A DNA stretch of 64,000 nucleotides from Phyllostachys edulis. Taxonomy: Eukaryota > Streptophyta > Magnoliopsida > Poales > Poaceae. The notes under the pieces were generated by a model, which saw only the letters and a program-made list of their open reading frames with translations, did not search any database and was not told the DNA's origin. This document shows, piece after piece, positions 35,127 to 46,695 of the stretch; within the stretch, counting starts at the first letter, position 1, and each line of letters starts with the position of its first letter. The stretch is taken from NCBI GenBank assembly GCA_036346405.1, contig CM070550.1:13178115-13242114 (forward strand), in the 5' to 3' direction. The translations under genes were made by a program, and so were the position numbers.

Positions 35127-37133
35127 TCAGAGCTTCTGAAGAACATCATACATAGCTCCACGCGGTTTGCACATGGCCTCCAACGGAACGGCCTTTGGCA
35201 TGGTAAGTCCGCCGCCTTCAGTCATGTCAACTTCTACACCGTCTACTATGTCCCAATCAAAGCTTTGGATCAGTGTACCCAAAACCAGCCCTATTGTTCG
35301 TAGAGCCAGGGTTTCTCCGGGACACTTCCGCCTCCCCATTCCGAATGGTATCATGAACAATCCTTCAGCTTTGCCGTCCTCGAACCTCTCCGGCTTGAAC
35401 TTAGTTGGCTCTTCCCATATAGCCGGATCCCTGTGAATAGCATATGCATTGACAAGTAGCATCGTTCCGCTCGGGATGTTGTACCCCCCGACCTTGCAAT
35501 CCGCGGATGATTCGTGCGGCAGCAGTAAAGGCGCGGCAGGGTATAGGCGAAGGGTCTCGCTGACGATGCATTGGAGGTAGCTAAGGTGAGGCACATCATC
35601 TGCACTGACCAAGCGGGAGTTCCCAACGGATGCATCGATTTCAGCCTGTGCCTTTCTGAGTGTCTCCGGGTGGTTCAGCAGAAGCGACATCGCCCATTCT
35701 GTTGTAGTGGATGTAGTCTCTGTTTCAGCCCCAAATAAATTCTGTAAGAAAAGAGATAAAACGACTGTTAGCCAGATTGTGTTGACGCGATCTAATGACT
35801 GATAGTGTCCACGAGTTAAATTTATTTGGAAAAAAAGAGAGAGAAAGACGTTGTTCTATAGGGAGTATAACACATAAGACAACAGTCAACAGATATCACA
35901 CTCTCCACTGACATGACTTGTCGGATTCATCCAACTAAATGATTTGGCATAATCTACCGTGCTAGTGACCAGTTAGTGCATATACACCACGCTAGTCCAC
36001 TGTAGATAAAGATTTGATCGCCACACAGAGCTGATAAACAATATAACAAATTAATGTGGTAGAATGACTCTAGTCGCATTGCTGATGATGACTCAAACCG
36101 AGTAAAAGAGCTACTCCAGTGATTTATGCCAAGCTATAAACTGGCTCAGCGTCAATCATAGCTGAAACGAAAGCAACAAACTGAGAGAGAAGTGCTAATT
36201 AACTTGCTTTCAGAGAGAGAAAAGCAGAAGAACTCACCCCACAAAGAGCCGTGATCATGGCATCGGTATAGACCTCTGGCTCTGCCTTCTGCAAAGTGAG
36301 CAGCACGCCTATCATGCTCTTCTTCTCGCTCTCGCTGCCGTCGTCCAGCCTATGCCGCTCTGCGTCGATCAGCCGCCGCAGAAACGCGTCCCTTCGTCTC
36401 ACCGCGTCCAGGATCTTGTTCCTCACGCCGAACACGCCGAACCACCGCAGCACCGGCAGTAGTCCCACAGTTGGCGTGCCGATTTGCGGGATGATCTCGT
36501 CAACCACCTTCTTGAACTCACAGGCCTCCACCGACATGTCCGTGTCGCGTCCGTTTACGGGCGAGTTGTTTTGGTTCGCGCGATGGTCTCCATCAGACGC
36601 CGAGTGAGAGCTCGAACGACCTCGCTTGTTGGATGGGCGCGCCCGCGGGGATCGCAGAAGGCGGCGCGAACATCCGCCGCGCCATGGTGCGCACTCGCGG
36701 AGATGACGCCAGACATGCACGGTACGCGGTCGCGGAGAGGAGCCGCAGCGGCGGCGCGCGGAGAGGTTGCGCCATGAGGGCCGTAGCTGGGCGTGGCGGC
36801 GCGTGCCGTTGAAGGACACGGCAGTGCGAGAACCGCGGCGGTTGGCGGCGACACGTCGTGCTCGTGAAGCACTCCTGGCGCAGCCGGCGATGACACGACC
36901 ACGGTGTTGCGCGAGCCGAGCGCAGGAGAAGACCGCCCGTGGCGCTGCAAGGCGGAATAACGCGGTGTGGAGCGGCTTCGACGAGGCGGAGGTGTCCGAG
37001 AAACGGATGGCCGGAGGGCTCGGCGGCAACAGATGCCCTTGTTCTTGCCATTGCTCTTGCCGCCACGGCGGCCCACGAGGTAGTGGACCAAGAAGAGGAA
37101 GGCGAAGGAGAGGGCAATGTAAGCCTTATCCAT
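35127..37133 (-). CDS. CYP81A-like: CYP81A-like cytochrome P450 monooxygenase, two exons (exon 1 frameshifted as read)
   Basis: An ER-anchored P450 that would oxidise small substrates with a P450 reductase. Exon 1 (37133-36238) starts MDKAYIALSFAFLFLVHYL, a membrane anchor, with a basic stop-transfer and Pro-rich hinge after it. Later it has DTDMSVEA-EFKKVVDEIIP, RWFGVFGVRNKILDAV and MITAL. A phase-0 GT-AG intron separates exon 2 (35741-35127): I-helix NLFGAETETTSTTEWAM (the family usually has AG rather than AE), ETLRLYP, FKPERFED and haem motif FGMGRRKCPG with the ligand Cys codon at 35321-35323. The length (about 500 residues) and text fit CYP81A, a grass subfamily known for herbicide detoxification. 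Exon 2 is clean. Exon 1 has about six 1-2-base losses in GC runs. It is either a young pseudogene or has consensus errors. Confidence 0.85.
35742..36237 (-). other. intron of the CYP81A-like gene
   Basis: The donor GGG|GTGAGTT lies at 36237 and the acceptor TTCTTACAG at 35742. The intron lies between the codons for ALCG and NLFGAE, at phase 0. Its first 126 bp (36112-36237) are duplicated at 61708-61836. Confidence 0.9.
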
Positions 37134-37197
37134 GGTGAACTGATGTTTCAGGTCGCAAGTTGGATGGATGTGTGTGGCGCCATCCTGCATGGCAGCC

Positions 37198-37204
37198 TAT
37201 ATAT
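37198..37204 (-). promoter_or_regulatory. probable TATA box of the P450 gene
   Basis: ATATATA (minus strand) lies about 65 bp upstream of the start codon at 37133, leaving room for a short 5' UTR. The spacing is typical of plant promoters. No expression evidence is available. Confidence 0.55.
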
Positions 37205-37594
37205 CGAGCGGTACATGTGCATCAAGAAGGCTTAAGCTTGCGGTACAATTTTGCATACGCAATCGCTGACGTCTGTGGAATTGATGGTCTAATTCATAGA
37301 GTCGACCAGGATTGGTTCGTTATCGTTACATTGATACCCGTACCAATGGTACATGGATTCGTGAAGCGCCTTCCTTCGCTTGCGAAGGCCAACTCGTAGT
37401 GTGGGAATCTGTGTGGCTAGCACCATGTGGCTAGCACCAGAATTTCTTTGGAAACAAGGAACTCGCGAGGATTTATTCCTAGCCCAAATTAGCTGATTCA
37501 CTGTTCCACGGAACGTAACTACTCCATCTAGTCATAAATACATATCATTTTTTTGAAAATATGTTGTCAAACTTTCAAAACTTCGAGAAACCAC
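37205..37594. other. upstream region of the P450 gene
   Basis: Probable promoter DNA without recognised coding sequence. Confidence 0.4.
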
Positions 37595-37805
37595 CTTTTG
37601 ATGGGTGATAAAGTTGTGGGTGTACAACTCTATCCATTAAGGTTCAAATTCTGATGCTCATGTATTATGCACACACGAGTGTGCTTCAATTGGAATTTTA
37701 TGAGGCTGCGAGTTTATCCTTAGCCTTTGCCTGTCTAGGTGTGTGCTAATGGGGCGCACTCGTATGTATGTGTATGCGTATCTTCCTTGTAATCGATATT
37801 TTTTT
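37595..37805 (+). mobile_element. SINE-like retroposon, second copy
   Basis: It shares with 9065-9215 the blocks GGGTGATA, GTTGTGGGTGTACAAC, a B-box-like GGTTCAAATTC and a final CTTGTAATCG before a T-rich or A-poor tail. Confidence 0.4.
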
Positions 37806-39000
37806 CAAAACTTTTGATGTCGATATCTTTTTAAACAATTAGATTGGATACATGAAAATCATAAGTATATATTTGTCTCAAAAAGTATTTTCAAACTATT
37901 ATAATTTCTTTGGGTGTTATGACTATATTACAATAGAAATTAGTGGTCACAATTAATTTTGACGCAATGTTAATGTCCAAAACGGCATGTATTTGAAACT
38001 AGAAGAGTATGTAAAAAAACGAAATCCTGCAATATAAATGAAGGGAAAGTTGACGCGCGGAGAGAAAGGCCACATCACCTCGTTTTCGTTCTCCCGTCAG
38101 ATCTTGCGCCTCCTGGTTCCTCGGCCGTCCGATTTCATTTTTGGTTTGCGTGCCTTCGCACGGCTGCTTTGCCGTCGTTCGATTTAGCACGCTCGCTACG
38201 CGCCCTTGGATCGAAGCGGCAGGTCCGGCCGCGTGCTGCTTTCTTCGCCTCGGCGCGGCTGACTTTTATTGCGTTTGAACGTACGCCGACCTCGCGCGGC
38301 GGAAAGGTCGCGAAGTGGAGGGCTCGCTCCACGCACTCACTAACGCCTCAATGACGGTGGGACCGAAAAATGCGGGACAGGAGTATCAGTTGGGCTGGAG
38401 CACCGCGGGGCGACGTGCGGATGAGAGTCGGGAGCGGGATTTCAGCCTCGGCTGTTGCGCGTCCAAGGACGCGCCCGGATACTAGTAATTGTTAAAAGAG
38501 AGCAAATCAACCGTCCGCACCAGTGCACCACAATGACAGGGAAAGGCAAAACAAAAAAAGTCCATGACGTGTTCGTGAGTACGAACGTGTCATCAATGCA
38601 TAGGTCTCAAGATTAGCCGTCAACTTGTACACTTGTAATGTTGTATATAACTTGTACGTCTCCACACGGACCGGATGCACTGTGATTACGTAAAAACGGT
38701 GACACTGTCGCAAACACAAAAGCGACGCGCCTGCCTCGACGCCGTCCTAGCCGAGGAATTGTGCTGGTGAGTCCGATCCAAACTATTACCTTATATACAA
38801 AAATTGAATTATACAGAACAATACAAAAATAAATAGTAGATTGAATACAGAGATATGAGAGATTTTTTTCTTCTCTTTATTTCTCTTCTCTCCAATTAAG
38901 ATGTTTTCTATCTTCTCTACCATGTTCTAACTCATTTATTGTGTTATTCTCTCTTGTCTACATTGCTTTTCTATCTTATCTACTAAACCTGTGAGGAATC
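37806..39000. other. intergenic DNA without a supported gene
   Basis: An AT-rich part, a GC-rich part at 38060-38470 with domain-free open frames, then AT-rich DNA. No LTR was found that could be the 5' end of the gypsy relic starting near 39000. Confidence 0.4.
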
Positions 39001-40263
39001 GTCGCAGATAGTTGACACTCGCAACACCTCGAGCCGTACCCAGACAGATGATGTCAATGTCGATGCTAGTGAACAGTCACCAATACTTGGAGCCGCAGAT
39101 CCAAACATGGCACAACTTCTAGCAACTCAGACTCAATTTATGAGTGCAATGATACAAAACATGAACAATATGATGACTCAACAGAACTAGACCGTTGCGG
39201 CAATAGTTAACTTGTTGAATCAGAATAATCAAGCAGCAGTTGTTCCACCGCTAGCTTATCAACATTCCAAGTTATCATAATATATGAGGATTTGCCTGCC
39301 TACGTTCTCTCATTCGTCAGAACTTTAATTTGGAAGCAGAAGATTAGCTTCGCTCGGATGAGAAAAAACTCGTGATTGCTCAATGCAACGACCGTGATAA
39401 AGTTCTTTATACTTCACATCAGTTGGAAGGTATAGCCGTAAAATAGTGGGAGAACTACACCGCAGCTCATGAGAATTCGCAAGCTATTACTTGGGAGGAA
39501 TTTTCAACAGCTTTTCGTCAAGTGCATGTTCCAAATGGTATCGTAGAAATGAAGAAGAACGAATTTCGTGAACCACAACAAGAAAACATGTCTTTAAGTG
39601 AGTATCTCAACTAGTTCACTCAACTTTCTCACTATACTCCAGAAGATGTTGCTACGGATAATGCACGTCAGAAGCGATTCAAGCATGGACTTAGCCCCAA
39701 CTTGAAAGTGCAAGTTATCGAGAATGATTATATGGATTTTCAGCATATGGTGGATAAATCCCTTCTTATAGAAGATTCCCGTCGTGAGTTGGACAAATCT
39801 CGTAAAAGAAAGATGATACAACATGGAGTTCATCAGAGTAATCTACAGAGAGCTAGAACCAACACTCAGCAGCCTTTTCGTCCTAATAATTCATCTGTCA
39901 CATTCAGAACCCCTACACCAGTATCTCATGTAGGAAATAAAGGAACTCTCAATGTCAATAACAGTAACAATCATCAGCCTCAGAGGACCAACAATCCAGC
40001 TGTAGGAGTTACTTGTTTCAACTGCCATGAGACATGTCATTATGCTAACAAGTATCCGTAGAAGCAAGGGCCGACATCAATTCCTTTCAATTTGGGAGCT
40101 ACACTAGCTAGGACTTCTTTACCGGGAGCAGGAAGTGGAATGCCTCAGACTCCAAATCAAGCTACAAGGACTCCATCAACTATATCAAGAGGAAGGCTGA
40201 ATCACATTACTGTAGAAGAAGTTCAACCAGTTCAAAACGTCGCTTCTAGTACGCCTTTAAGTT
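39001..40263 (+). pseudogene. gag pseudogene of the older gypsy element
   Basis: The plus strand carries a gag: LPTFSHS, EKKLVIAQCNDRDKVLY, WENYTAAHE, ITWEEFSTAFRQVHVPNG, FTQLSHYTPEDVATDNARQKRF and a basic Gln/Asn-rich tail. The zinc knuckle CFNCHETCHYAN at about 40015-40050 has lost the normal glycine and final cysteine. In-frame stops occur (for example after NMMTQQN and before the QGPTS segment). After gag the text ends with a stop and runs straight into a polypurine tract, so protease, reverse transcriptase and integrase are missing. That makes this a gag-only (TR-GAG-like) or internally deleted element. Its 3' LTR is displaced to 61253. Confidence 0.8.
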
Positions 40264-40378
40264 AGACCTGCGTCAGTTGTAGTTTCGATTCACTCGTAAG
40301 AAAAATCTTGTGGAGGAGTGTGCAAGGTTGGTTTGAACCTATTCTTTAGTCAACCCGAATCTCGGGGACGAGATTCCT

Positions 40379-40394
40379 TTTAAGGGGGTAGATT
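40379..40394 (+). other. polypurine tract of the older gypsy element
   Basis: TTTTAAGGGGGTAGAT lies immediately before what was TGTAACATCC, the LTR start now found at 61253. The younger 20.9-kb element sits between them. Confidence 0.8.
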
Positions 40395-40396
40395 TG

Positions 40397-41198
40397 TGTC
40401 AGTGTTTTAGGACCGAACTTACGTAAAGATTGTTTGATTGGGGGGTTCCTCTAGGCTCAAAATCACACAGAGATGGAGACACGGGGATTTTTATACAAGT
40501 TTGGGCCTTCTCCTGGGAGAATAACAACCCTACTCCTGTGTGTATGTATTGAGTATGCTGGATTACAAGATCGAGCCAAAGAAAACTAGAGTATTGTGCT
40601 TCTAGGTGGTTTTCTCCTTTTTCCTCCCTACCCTGATAATCCTTGCCTTTTATACTATCTCCGGGGTGCGCCGTTGGATCTTCAGAATAAAGGTCACCTT
40701 AAAGCACCAGATCGTGGAGCCATTACCGAAGGTTATTATGGGAGTTGTAACGTTCCCACGTCGCCAGGCAATTATCATCATAACAGGGAGTTAAATCATG
40801 TTGTTATATCAGGGAATAACAGCGTAATTAATTGCTCAAATCCTTAGATACGGTACATAAGATTCCCTGATCGACTAGGCCCACATGTCTGTGAGTCTTG
40901 TCGACTAAGGACTGGCCATAGAAGGGCTTACGACCAGGTGGTGGTCGTAGGAGAGCCTATGACCACAGATCGATCGTAGTAGAGTTTATGATCACGGGAT
41001 AGTCGTAGAAGGGCTTACGACTATGGGGTAGTCGTGGGAAGACCCTCGACTATAGGGTGGTCGTAGGAGAACTTACGACCTCCAACTTCTCCCTTATGAA
41101 CATTAAGGGGTATACTCAAGAGTTTATAATGACGTCATTATTATCTATAATATGAATTATAGATATATAATAAAATAAGGATTGTTATATCCTCGTCA
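40397..41198 (-). repeat. 3' LTR of the Tat-like element
   Basis: It matches 60465-61249 throughout. In plus orientation it starts TGTCAGTGTTTTAGG and ends CCTCGTCA. It contains the palindromic GTCGTAGAAG/CTTACGAC units at 40930-41090. Confidence 0.92.
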
Positions 41199-41214
41199 TC
41201 TAGCCCCCCAGCTT
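41199..41214 (-). other. polypurine tract of the Tat-like element
   Basis: On the minus strand AGCTGGGGGGCTAGA directly precedes the 3' LTR. Confidence 0.75.
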
Positions 41215-41783
41215 AAGCGAAAATAACTTACTTGGAGAAGGAGCACTAGATGGTGTTACGATCAATAGATGGTCGTAGAAAGATGGTCGAAGGAAAGACT
41301 CTTCGACTAGTGTTTCATTTGACCAGAAATTTACTTGGTAAAGAAAATTATGGGATAATTTTACGACTTACAAGGTGGTTGTAAAGAAATTATCCGAACA
41401 CCAAGTGGTCGCAGCACCGTGGCTGGAAGTAAAATCTTTCCAATTGCTATTATATTTGACCAGAAAAGACTTGGTCAAGAAGGTAATTTCGCTTGAGGTG
41501 TAAAGACTGACCTGATTTTCTCGAGCAGACAAATTTGAGAATCCCAATCGACTCCCTCACCTTTGTCTATTGGAGCAATTCTCGAAGCGTTGGCAACTAT
41601 TGGGCAGCCACGTCTTTTCAACTTCGGGCATGGGGTTATAAATTTTCACCGTGGGTGAGGATAAGGTCTTTTACCTTCCCCCAAATTTCTCTTGCTGTTC
41701 AAACTTTCGAGTTCTCCGCCTCCGACCAAATCAAGCCTTCTTCTCCAATTTTTCTACATCCAAACCTTCAGCTTTTGGGAGAG

Positions 41784-43146
41784 ATGGCCGGAGCCGCTTC
41801 CCAGTGGGTTGAATCAAAGATAGACGCAGCCAAAATCCAAGCTTTGGTCGACTCCGAGAAGATCCCGAAGGTAGAATTCATGAGGATTGAGGCTGCCAGG
41901 CAGTTCTAGCCGTCGGAGGAGATGGGGCAGATCCCTGTCTTCCAGGCATTCTGTGAGTGTGGTCTTTGATTACCCACTCATCCTTTTCTCATATTAGTAC
42001 TCGAATACTTCCAAGTGAAGTTGGTGAACCTTGTTCCCAACTCTATCACAATGTTGGGGGTATTCGTGTACTGTGTGAACCTACACCGGGATTCCCACGA
42101 TTTGGAGTTGTTCCGGTACTACTACGGAATGACCTGATTAGGCGGAATCGCCGGTAGTTGCAGTCTGAAGCTCCACGACAGGAAATCGAGGGAGTACATT
42201 CAGATGTTTACCCGGTCGTCGTGGCCGAGGTGGAAGAAGAGGTGGTTCTATTGGAAGATTACCAATGAGGACAACCTCTCCTTCGCTGGGAAACCTGCCG
42301 AGAAGGTTCCCGCTTAGGATTCGATTCCCAAGGATCTTGGCTGGATTGCCCCTTTCATTCGAGTTATTGCAGACTTGAAGGAAAAAGGGCTTACCAGATG
42401 GCACGTGGTGAAGGATTTCATCACGCGTCGTATCAGTCCTCTGAAGAAGAGGGCTCACCAGATGTGGAGGTACTTGGGGTCAACGGACCCGACGAGGGAT
42501 TACTCGGAGGGTAGGATAACCTTAAGCTTAGCCTTTTTCCTGTTTGATTTTGATTTAGGCTTTATTTAAAGTTTCCTTATCCTTGCAGACCTCTCACGAG
42601 AAGAAATTGACGCTCGAGTCAAGCTCATGTGTGAGAAGCCTCAGCCCTCAAACGTGGAGCCTCCCCAAATTCTGGCGGTCCTGTCCCCAGAAGACAAGGT
42701 GGAGCACCTAAAGGTAATCGAGAGTTGATTTCATCTTTAGGACTTTGTAGTCATGGAAGAACTTATGACTGGGTACTGATCGTAGGAAAACTTATGATCA
42801 AGTTCTAGTCGTAGAAGAACTTACGACCAGGGGGTTCTCGTAGAAAAGCTTACGACATGGTAAATAGTCGTAGAAGAACTTACGACCACTTTAAAATACC
42901 TCTCTTTCTTATTTCTGCAGAAAGTAGGCATAGAGAACCGTCAGGACGACGAAGAAGTCGAACTGATGGTCATGGGAGCAGCTGCAATAGAGCAGCTTGT
43001 TTCTCCTCCTGCCAAGAGGCGTTAGCTCATGAAAGCCGCCGACAAGGGAGGCTCAAGCTCGAGCCCTACTGTTGAGCAAGTAGATGCTCCTCGGACTAGG
43101 AGAAGGCGGCTCGCGCAGTCTGTTGATAAAGACGGTGCAAGCTCGA
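41784..43146 (+). pseudogene. antisense gene of the Tat-like element, 5' part (gypsy-type Transposase_28 domain)
   Basis: Runs opposite to gag-pol. A TATA-like GTTATAAAT lies about 145 bp before the ATG at 41784. The text reads MAGAASQWVESK, then LEYFQVKLVNLVPNSI, FRYYYGMT, SLKLHDRKSREYIQMFTRSS and RWFYWKITNEDNLSFAGKP, then DLGWIAPFI and RRISPLKKRAHQMW. This is the domain named 'putative gypsy type transposon' (PF04195 type). Introns with GT-AG ends are visible at about 42513-42589 and 42714-42921, and the next exon has RRRRLAQSVDKDGASS before the nested element interrupts it. Stops follow EAARQF, FCECGL and PPAKRR, so this copy is dead. The role of this protein is unknown. Confidence 0.7.
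42730..42895. repeat. palindromic GTCGTAGAAG...CTTACGAC units in an intron of the antisense gene
   Basis: Five imperfect units of about 25-30 bp, related to those in the LTRs and at 52190-52310. Confidence 0.75.
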
Positions 43147-43230
43147 TGTCGTAGCAGGGCACCGAGGGGTGCCCCGCATCTACATGTACAAACCTACATT
43201 GTATCATATAGTTAGGCCATTGTACCAAAA

Positions 43231-43234
<4 letters not shown>

Positions 43235-43266
<32 letters not shown>
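43235..43266. repeat. (TC)n microsatellite in the 5' LTR
   Basis: About 16 CT units. The 3' LTR has a shorter run. Confidence 0.95.
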
Positions 43267-43267
<1 letters not shown>

Positions 43268-43309
43268 GCATTGTGAGGGCAAGAAGGTAAATGTCCTTTC
43301 TTGTCCTCC

Positions 43310-43321
43310 TATAAATATAGC
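43310..43321 (+). promoter_or_regulatory. TATA-like element in the nested element's LTR
   Basis: CTATAAATATAG is conserved at about 50699 in the other LTR, some 30-40 bp before a stretch shared by both LTRs. It is the likely retrotransposon promoter. Confidence 0.5.
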
Positions 43322-43487
43322 CCCAAGAGCATGTACAAAGGGGGGCTCTCATTTTCCTCCATTCATACACACAATGTAACACATGAGCAATACATTCACA
43401 TGTACAAGTCTTTGGCTCCTCTCCCTCCGGTCCATTCCCAAGACAAAGGGTACCATGTACCCACCGTCTAATCTTTTTACTACGACA

Positions 43488-45390
43488 GTTGGTGCCGTCC
43501 GTGCAGACCGAACAAGAAGCTACACACGAAGTGGAAGCCAAAGCCCACCTTTGGTCATCACCCGAAGTCCACCTGGCGTGTGCGCACCCTTAGCCCGGAG
43601 GCCCAAAGCACCTTCGGTCCACCTTTGGTCATCACCCGAAGCCCGCGGTGCGTGTGCGTCCTCAAGCCAAAGGTCGGCATCGCCTTCGGTCTACCCAATC
43701 CACCCGAAGCCCCCCCACCCCCCTCGTAGGCGATACCTTCGGCATCTCCTCAGCCTCGCGCCAAGGCTCCATGCCACGCCTGCCCTCGGAGCTCCTCCAG
43801 AGCCTCCACCACCTTCAGCCGAAGCCCCTGTGCGGCCTGGGAATGGGGAGAAGCATCACCCTGAGGCAACCTCGGGCCCCCTCAGAAGCCCGCCTCCAGA
43901 GAATGGGATGAAGCATCACCAATCTAGAACCCACCTCCGGAGACCCTTCGCTGGCGCACCTTTACCTCGCCGGCACCTTCAGGCTCCCGCAGCCTCCTCC
44001 AACCAAGCCTCGCGCCTCGCCACCGGAGGCACCGCGCGGCCCCTGCAGAACCACCTCCAGAGGCCCCAAACGCGCATTCAGCGAACCACCTACGGGGCCC
44101 CCTCCACCTCAGGCCCCTTCTCCACCTCTGCCTCCGCCTTCGGGTCCCCTCTGAAGGACCCCGCCGGCAAACACCTCCGGCGCACACCCACTTCGGGCCG
44201 CCTCCGTGCTCGTGCTTCCACCCAAAGTCCCTTCGGGCGCACCATCTCACTCGGGCAGCCCGGAGCATGCCCTCCGGAGCTCCCCCGGGCTCTCCGCCGC
44301 ACCCGTCCAAAGCACACTTCGGCCGGAGACCTCGTGGAAGCCACCACCTTCTACACCGGCAGCCTCCGGAGTGCCCTTCGACGGAGCCCCCGCCTCCTAC
44401 TCTAGCCTCTTCAGCGCCACCTCCGGGGCTGCCACCCCCACCTCGGGCTCAGCCCCTCGCCTTGCCTCCGGTTCAGACCGTCCGGAGCCCCCGTCGCCGG
44501 CCTCTGGCTCCACATCGGGCTGCCCCACCTCCAACTCGAGTTCCCACGGAGCTTCCAATGGCGCAGCCGCCCCTCCGCATCTACCTCGCCACCCCTTCGC
44601 GGCGGCGCCGTCATCCTGCTTTGGGCCCTCCAAGCACAAGGCCCGAAGCTCACCCATACCGGTCGAAGCACATCGCATAGCAATCGAAGCAAATCCTGGC
44701 CGGGGCCCAACTTCATCTTCGACAACCTCGGAGCCCTATCGGCACTCCTCCTCCGCCCGCCTCCAGAACCTATTCGCCGGTTCACCTCTGGCTCTGGCGC
44801 CACACCTTGAAGCCCCTTCGGAGTAGTCTGAAGGAATCCTACACGCCCAGCCACCTCGGAGCTCCTCCGGAGCCTCCTCCACCCTCAGCGTCAGCCGCCC
44901 CCTTAGGTCGCCTGGGGGCTTCACTGCCACCTTGGCCCGCGTTCGGGGCGTCGCCTCTGGCTCCGGCCTCTGCGCGCGCCAACCTACGGCCTCCTACAGG
45001 TTTGCAACACCCAAGCCTCTCTCCCTCCTCTACTTGGTTTAGAAGACAAAGCGTTGGTGTTAGCTTGGGAAGTGGTAAAGCGCCTAGGTAAAGGATTGAT
45101 GCTCCGGCACATGTCCCAGTGCCACCCAGGGACCACACGCAAAGATTCCCTAAATCCTAGCATGGCAAAAACATCATACAGCTTTGATAAGCTGCCATGG
45201 CCTTTTGTTCCAGTTCAGTAACCAGGTGCAAAATGGGAGTGTTTTTAGATACATAGCATATCATATATTATTTCACATCTTGCTTGCATGAAGACCACTT
45301 CAAAACGTGAGTAGCTACGCCAGTACATGCTTGTTGTTTTGAAGTAGCTACGCCTGTACATGCTTGTAGTTGAAAAAAAAACTGCACTGC
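43488..45390 (+). other. GC-rich Pro/Ser-type low-complexity interior of the nested element
   Basis: Rich in CCTCCGGAGC-like motifs and open in several frames on both strands (the longest about 340 codons on the plus strand). The translation is Pro-, Ser-, Arg- and Ala-rich with no domain, so I treat it as composition-driven rather than a gene. Confidence 0.6.
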
Positions 45391-45392
45391 GC

Positions 45393-46694
45393 ATGGCCAC
45401 GAGCCCCGACGCATACCGATGCCCTCCGCAGGCACGAGTGTATAAACAAGACACCGCGCATGGCCCCGAGCCCCGGTGCACACTAACTCACCCTCCAGGG
45501 TGTGAAGTGTATAAACAAGACGCTGCGCATGGCCACGAGCCCCGGCACACACCGATGCCCTCCGTAGGCACGAGTGTATAAACAAGACGCCGTGCATGGC
45601 CCCGAGCCCTGGTGCATACTAACTCACCCTCAGGGGTGTGAAGTGTATAAACAAGACGCCGCGAATGGCCACGAGCCCCGGCGCACACCGATACCCTCCG
45701 CAGGCACGAGTGTATAAACAAAATGCCACGCATGGCCCCGAGCCCCGATGCACACTAACTCACCCTCCGGGGTGTGAAGTGTATAAACAAGACGCCGCGT
45801 ATGGCCACGAGCCCCGGCGCACACCGATGCCCTCCGCAAGCACGAGTGTATAAACAAGATGTCGTGCATGGCCCAGAGCCCCGGTGCACACTAACTCACC
45901 CTCCGGGGTGCGAAGTGTATAAACAAGATGACGCACATGGACACGAGCCCCAGCGCACACCGATGCCCTCCGCAGGCATGAGTGTATAAACAAGACACCA
46001 CGCATGGCCCCGAGCCCCAGTGCACACTAACTCACCCTCCGGGGTGTGAAGTGTATAAACAAGACGTCGCGCATGGCCATGAGCCCCGGCGCACACCGAT
46101 GCCCTCCGCAGGCACGAGTGTATAAACAAGACGCTACGCATGGCCCAGAGCCCCGGTGCACACTAACTCACCCTTCGGGGTGTGAAGTGTATAAACTAGA
46201 CACCGCGCATGGCCACGAGCCCCGGCGCACACCGATGCCCTCCATAGGCACGAATGTATAAACAAGACGCCGCGCATGGCCCCGAGCCCCAGTGCACATT
46301 AACTCACCCTTTGGGGTGTGAAGTGTATAAACAAGACGCCATGCATGGCCACAAGCCCCGGCGCACACCGATGCCCTCCGTAGGCATGAGTGTATAAACA
46401 AGAAGCCGCGCATGGCCCCATGCCCCGGTGCACACTAACTCACCCTCCAGGGTGTGAAGTGTATAAACAAGACGTCGTGCATGGCCACGAGCCCCGGCAC
46501 ACACCGATGCCCTCCGCAGGCACGAGTGTGTAAACAAGACGCCGCGCATGGCCCCGAGCCCCGGTGCACACTAACTCACCCTCCGAGGTGCGAAGTGTAT
46601 AAACAACATGCCGCGCATGGCCACGAGCCCCAGCGCACACTGATGCCCTCCGCGGGCACGAGTGTATAAACCGGATGCCGCGCATGGCCCCAAG
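45393..46694 (+). repeat. tandem array 1, period 136 bp (two related 68-bp halves), about 9.5 copies
   Basis: Each unit has one half with ACACCGATGCCCTCCG and one with CACACTAACTCACCCTCC. Both halves end GTGTATAAACAAGACG and start GCATGGCC. This is a two-step higher-order repeat. The period is not a multiple of three. Confidence 0.95.
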
Positions 46695-46695
46695 C

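Larger units (their letters stand above)
43147..43487 (+). repeat. 5' LTR of the nested element
   Basis: 341 bp. It contains a (TC)n run and a TATA-like CTATAAATATAG near 43310. It lacks about 36-40 bp present in the 3' LTR after CCCCGCA. Confidence 0.92.

Noticed and set aside
36767..37138. Plus-strand open frames over P450 exon 1
   Set aside because: They are antisense to a GC-rich exon with a recognisable membrane anchor and P450 motifs on the minus strand.
38060..38470. GC-rich island as a possible first exon
   Set aside because: Open frames are short and domain-free, and no splice pattern leads to a known gene.
43383..44405. Plus-strand open frame of about 340 codons
   Set aside because: The translation is Pro/Ser/Arg-rich, it starts within an LTR, other frames on both strands are open too, and no domain is seen. 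It is caused by GC-rich composition.
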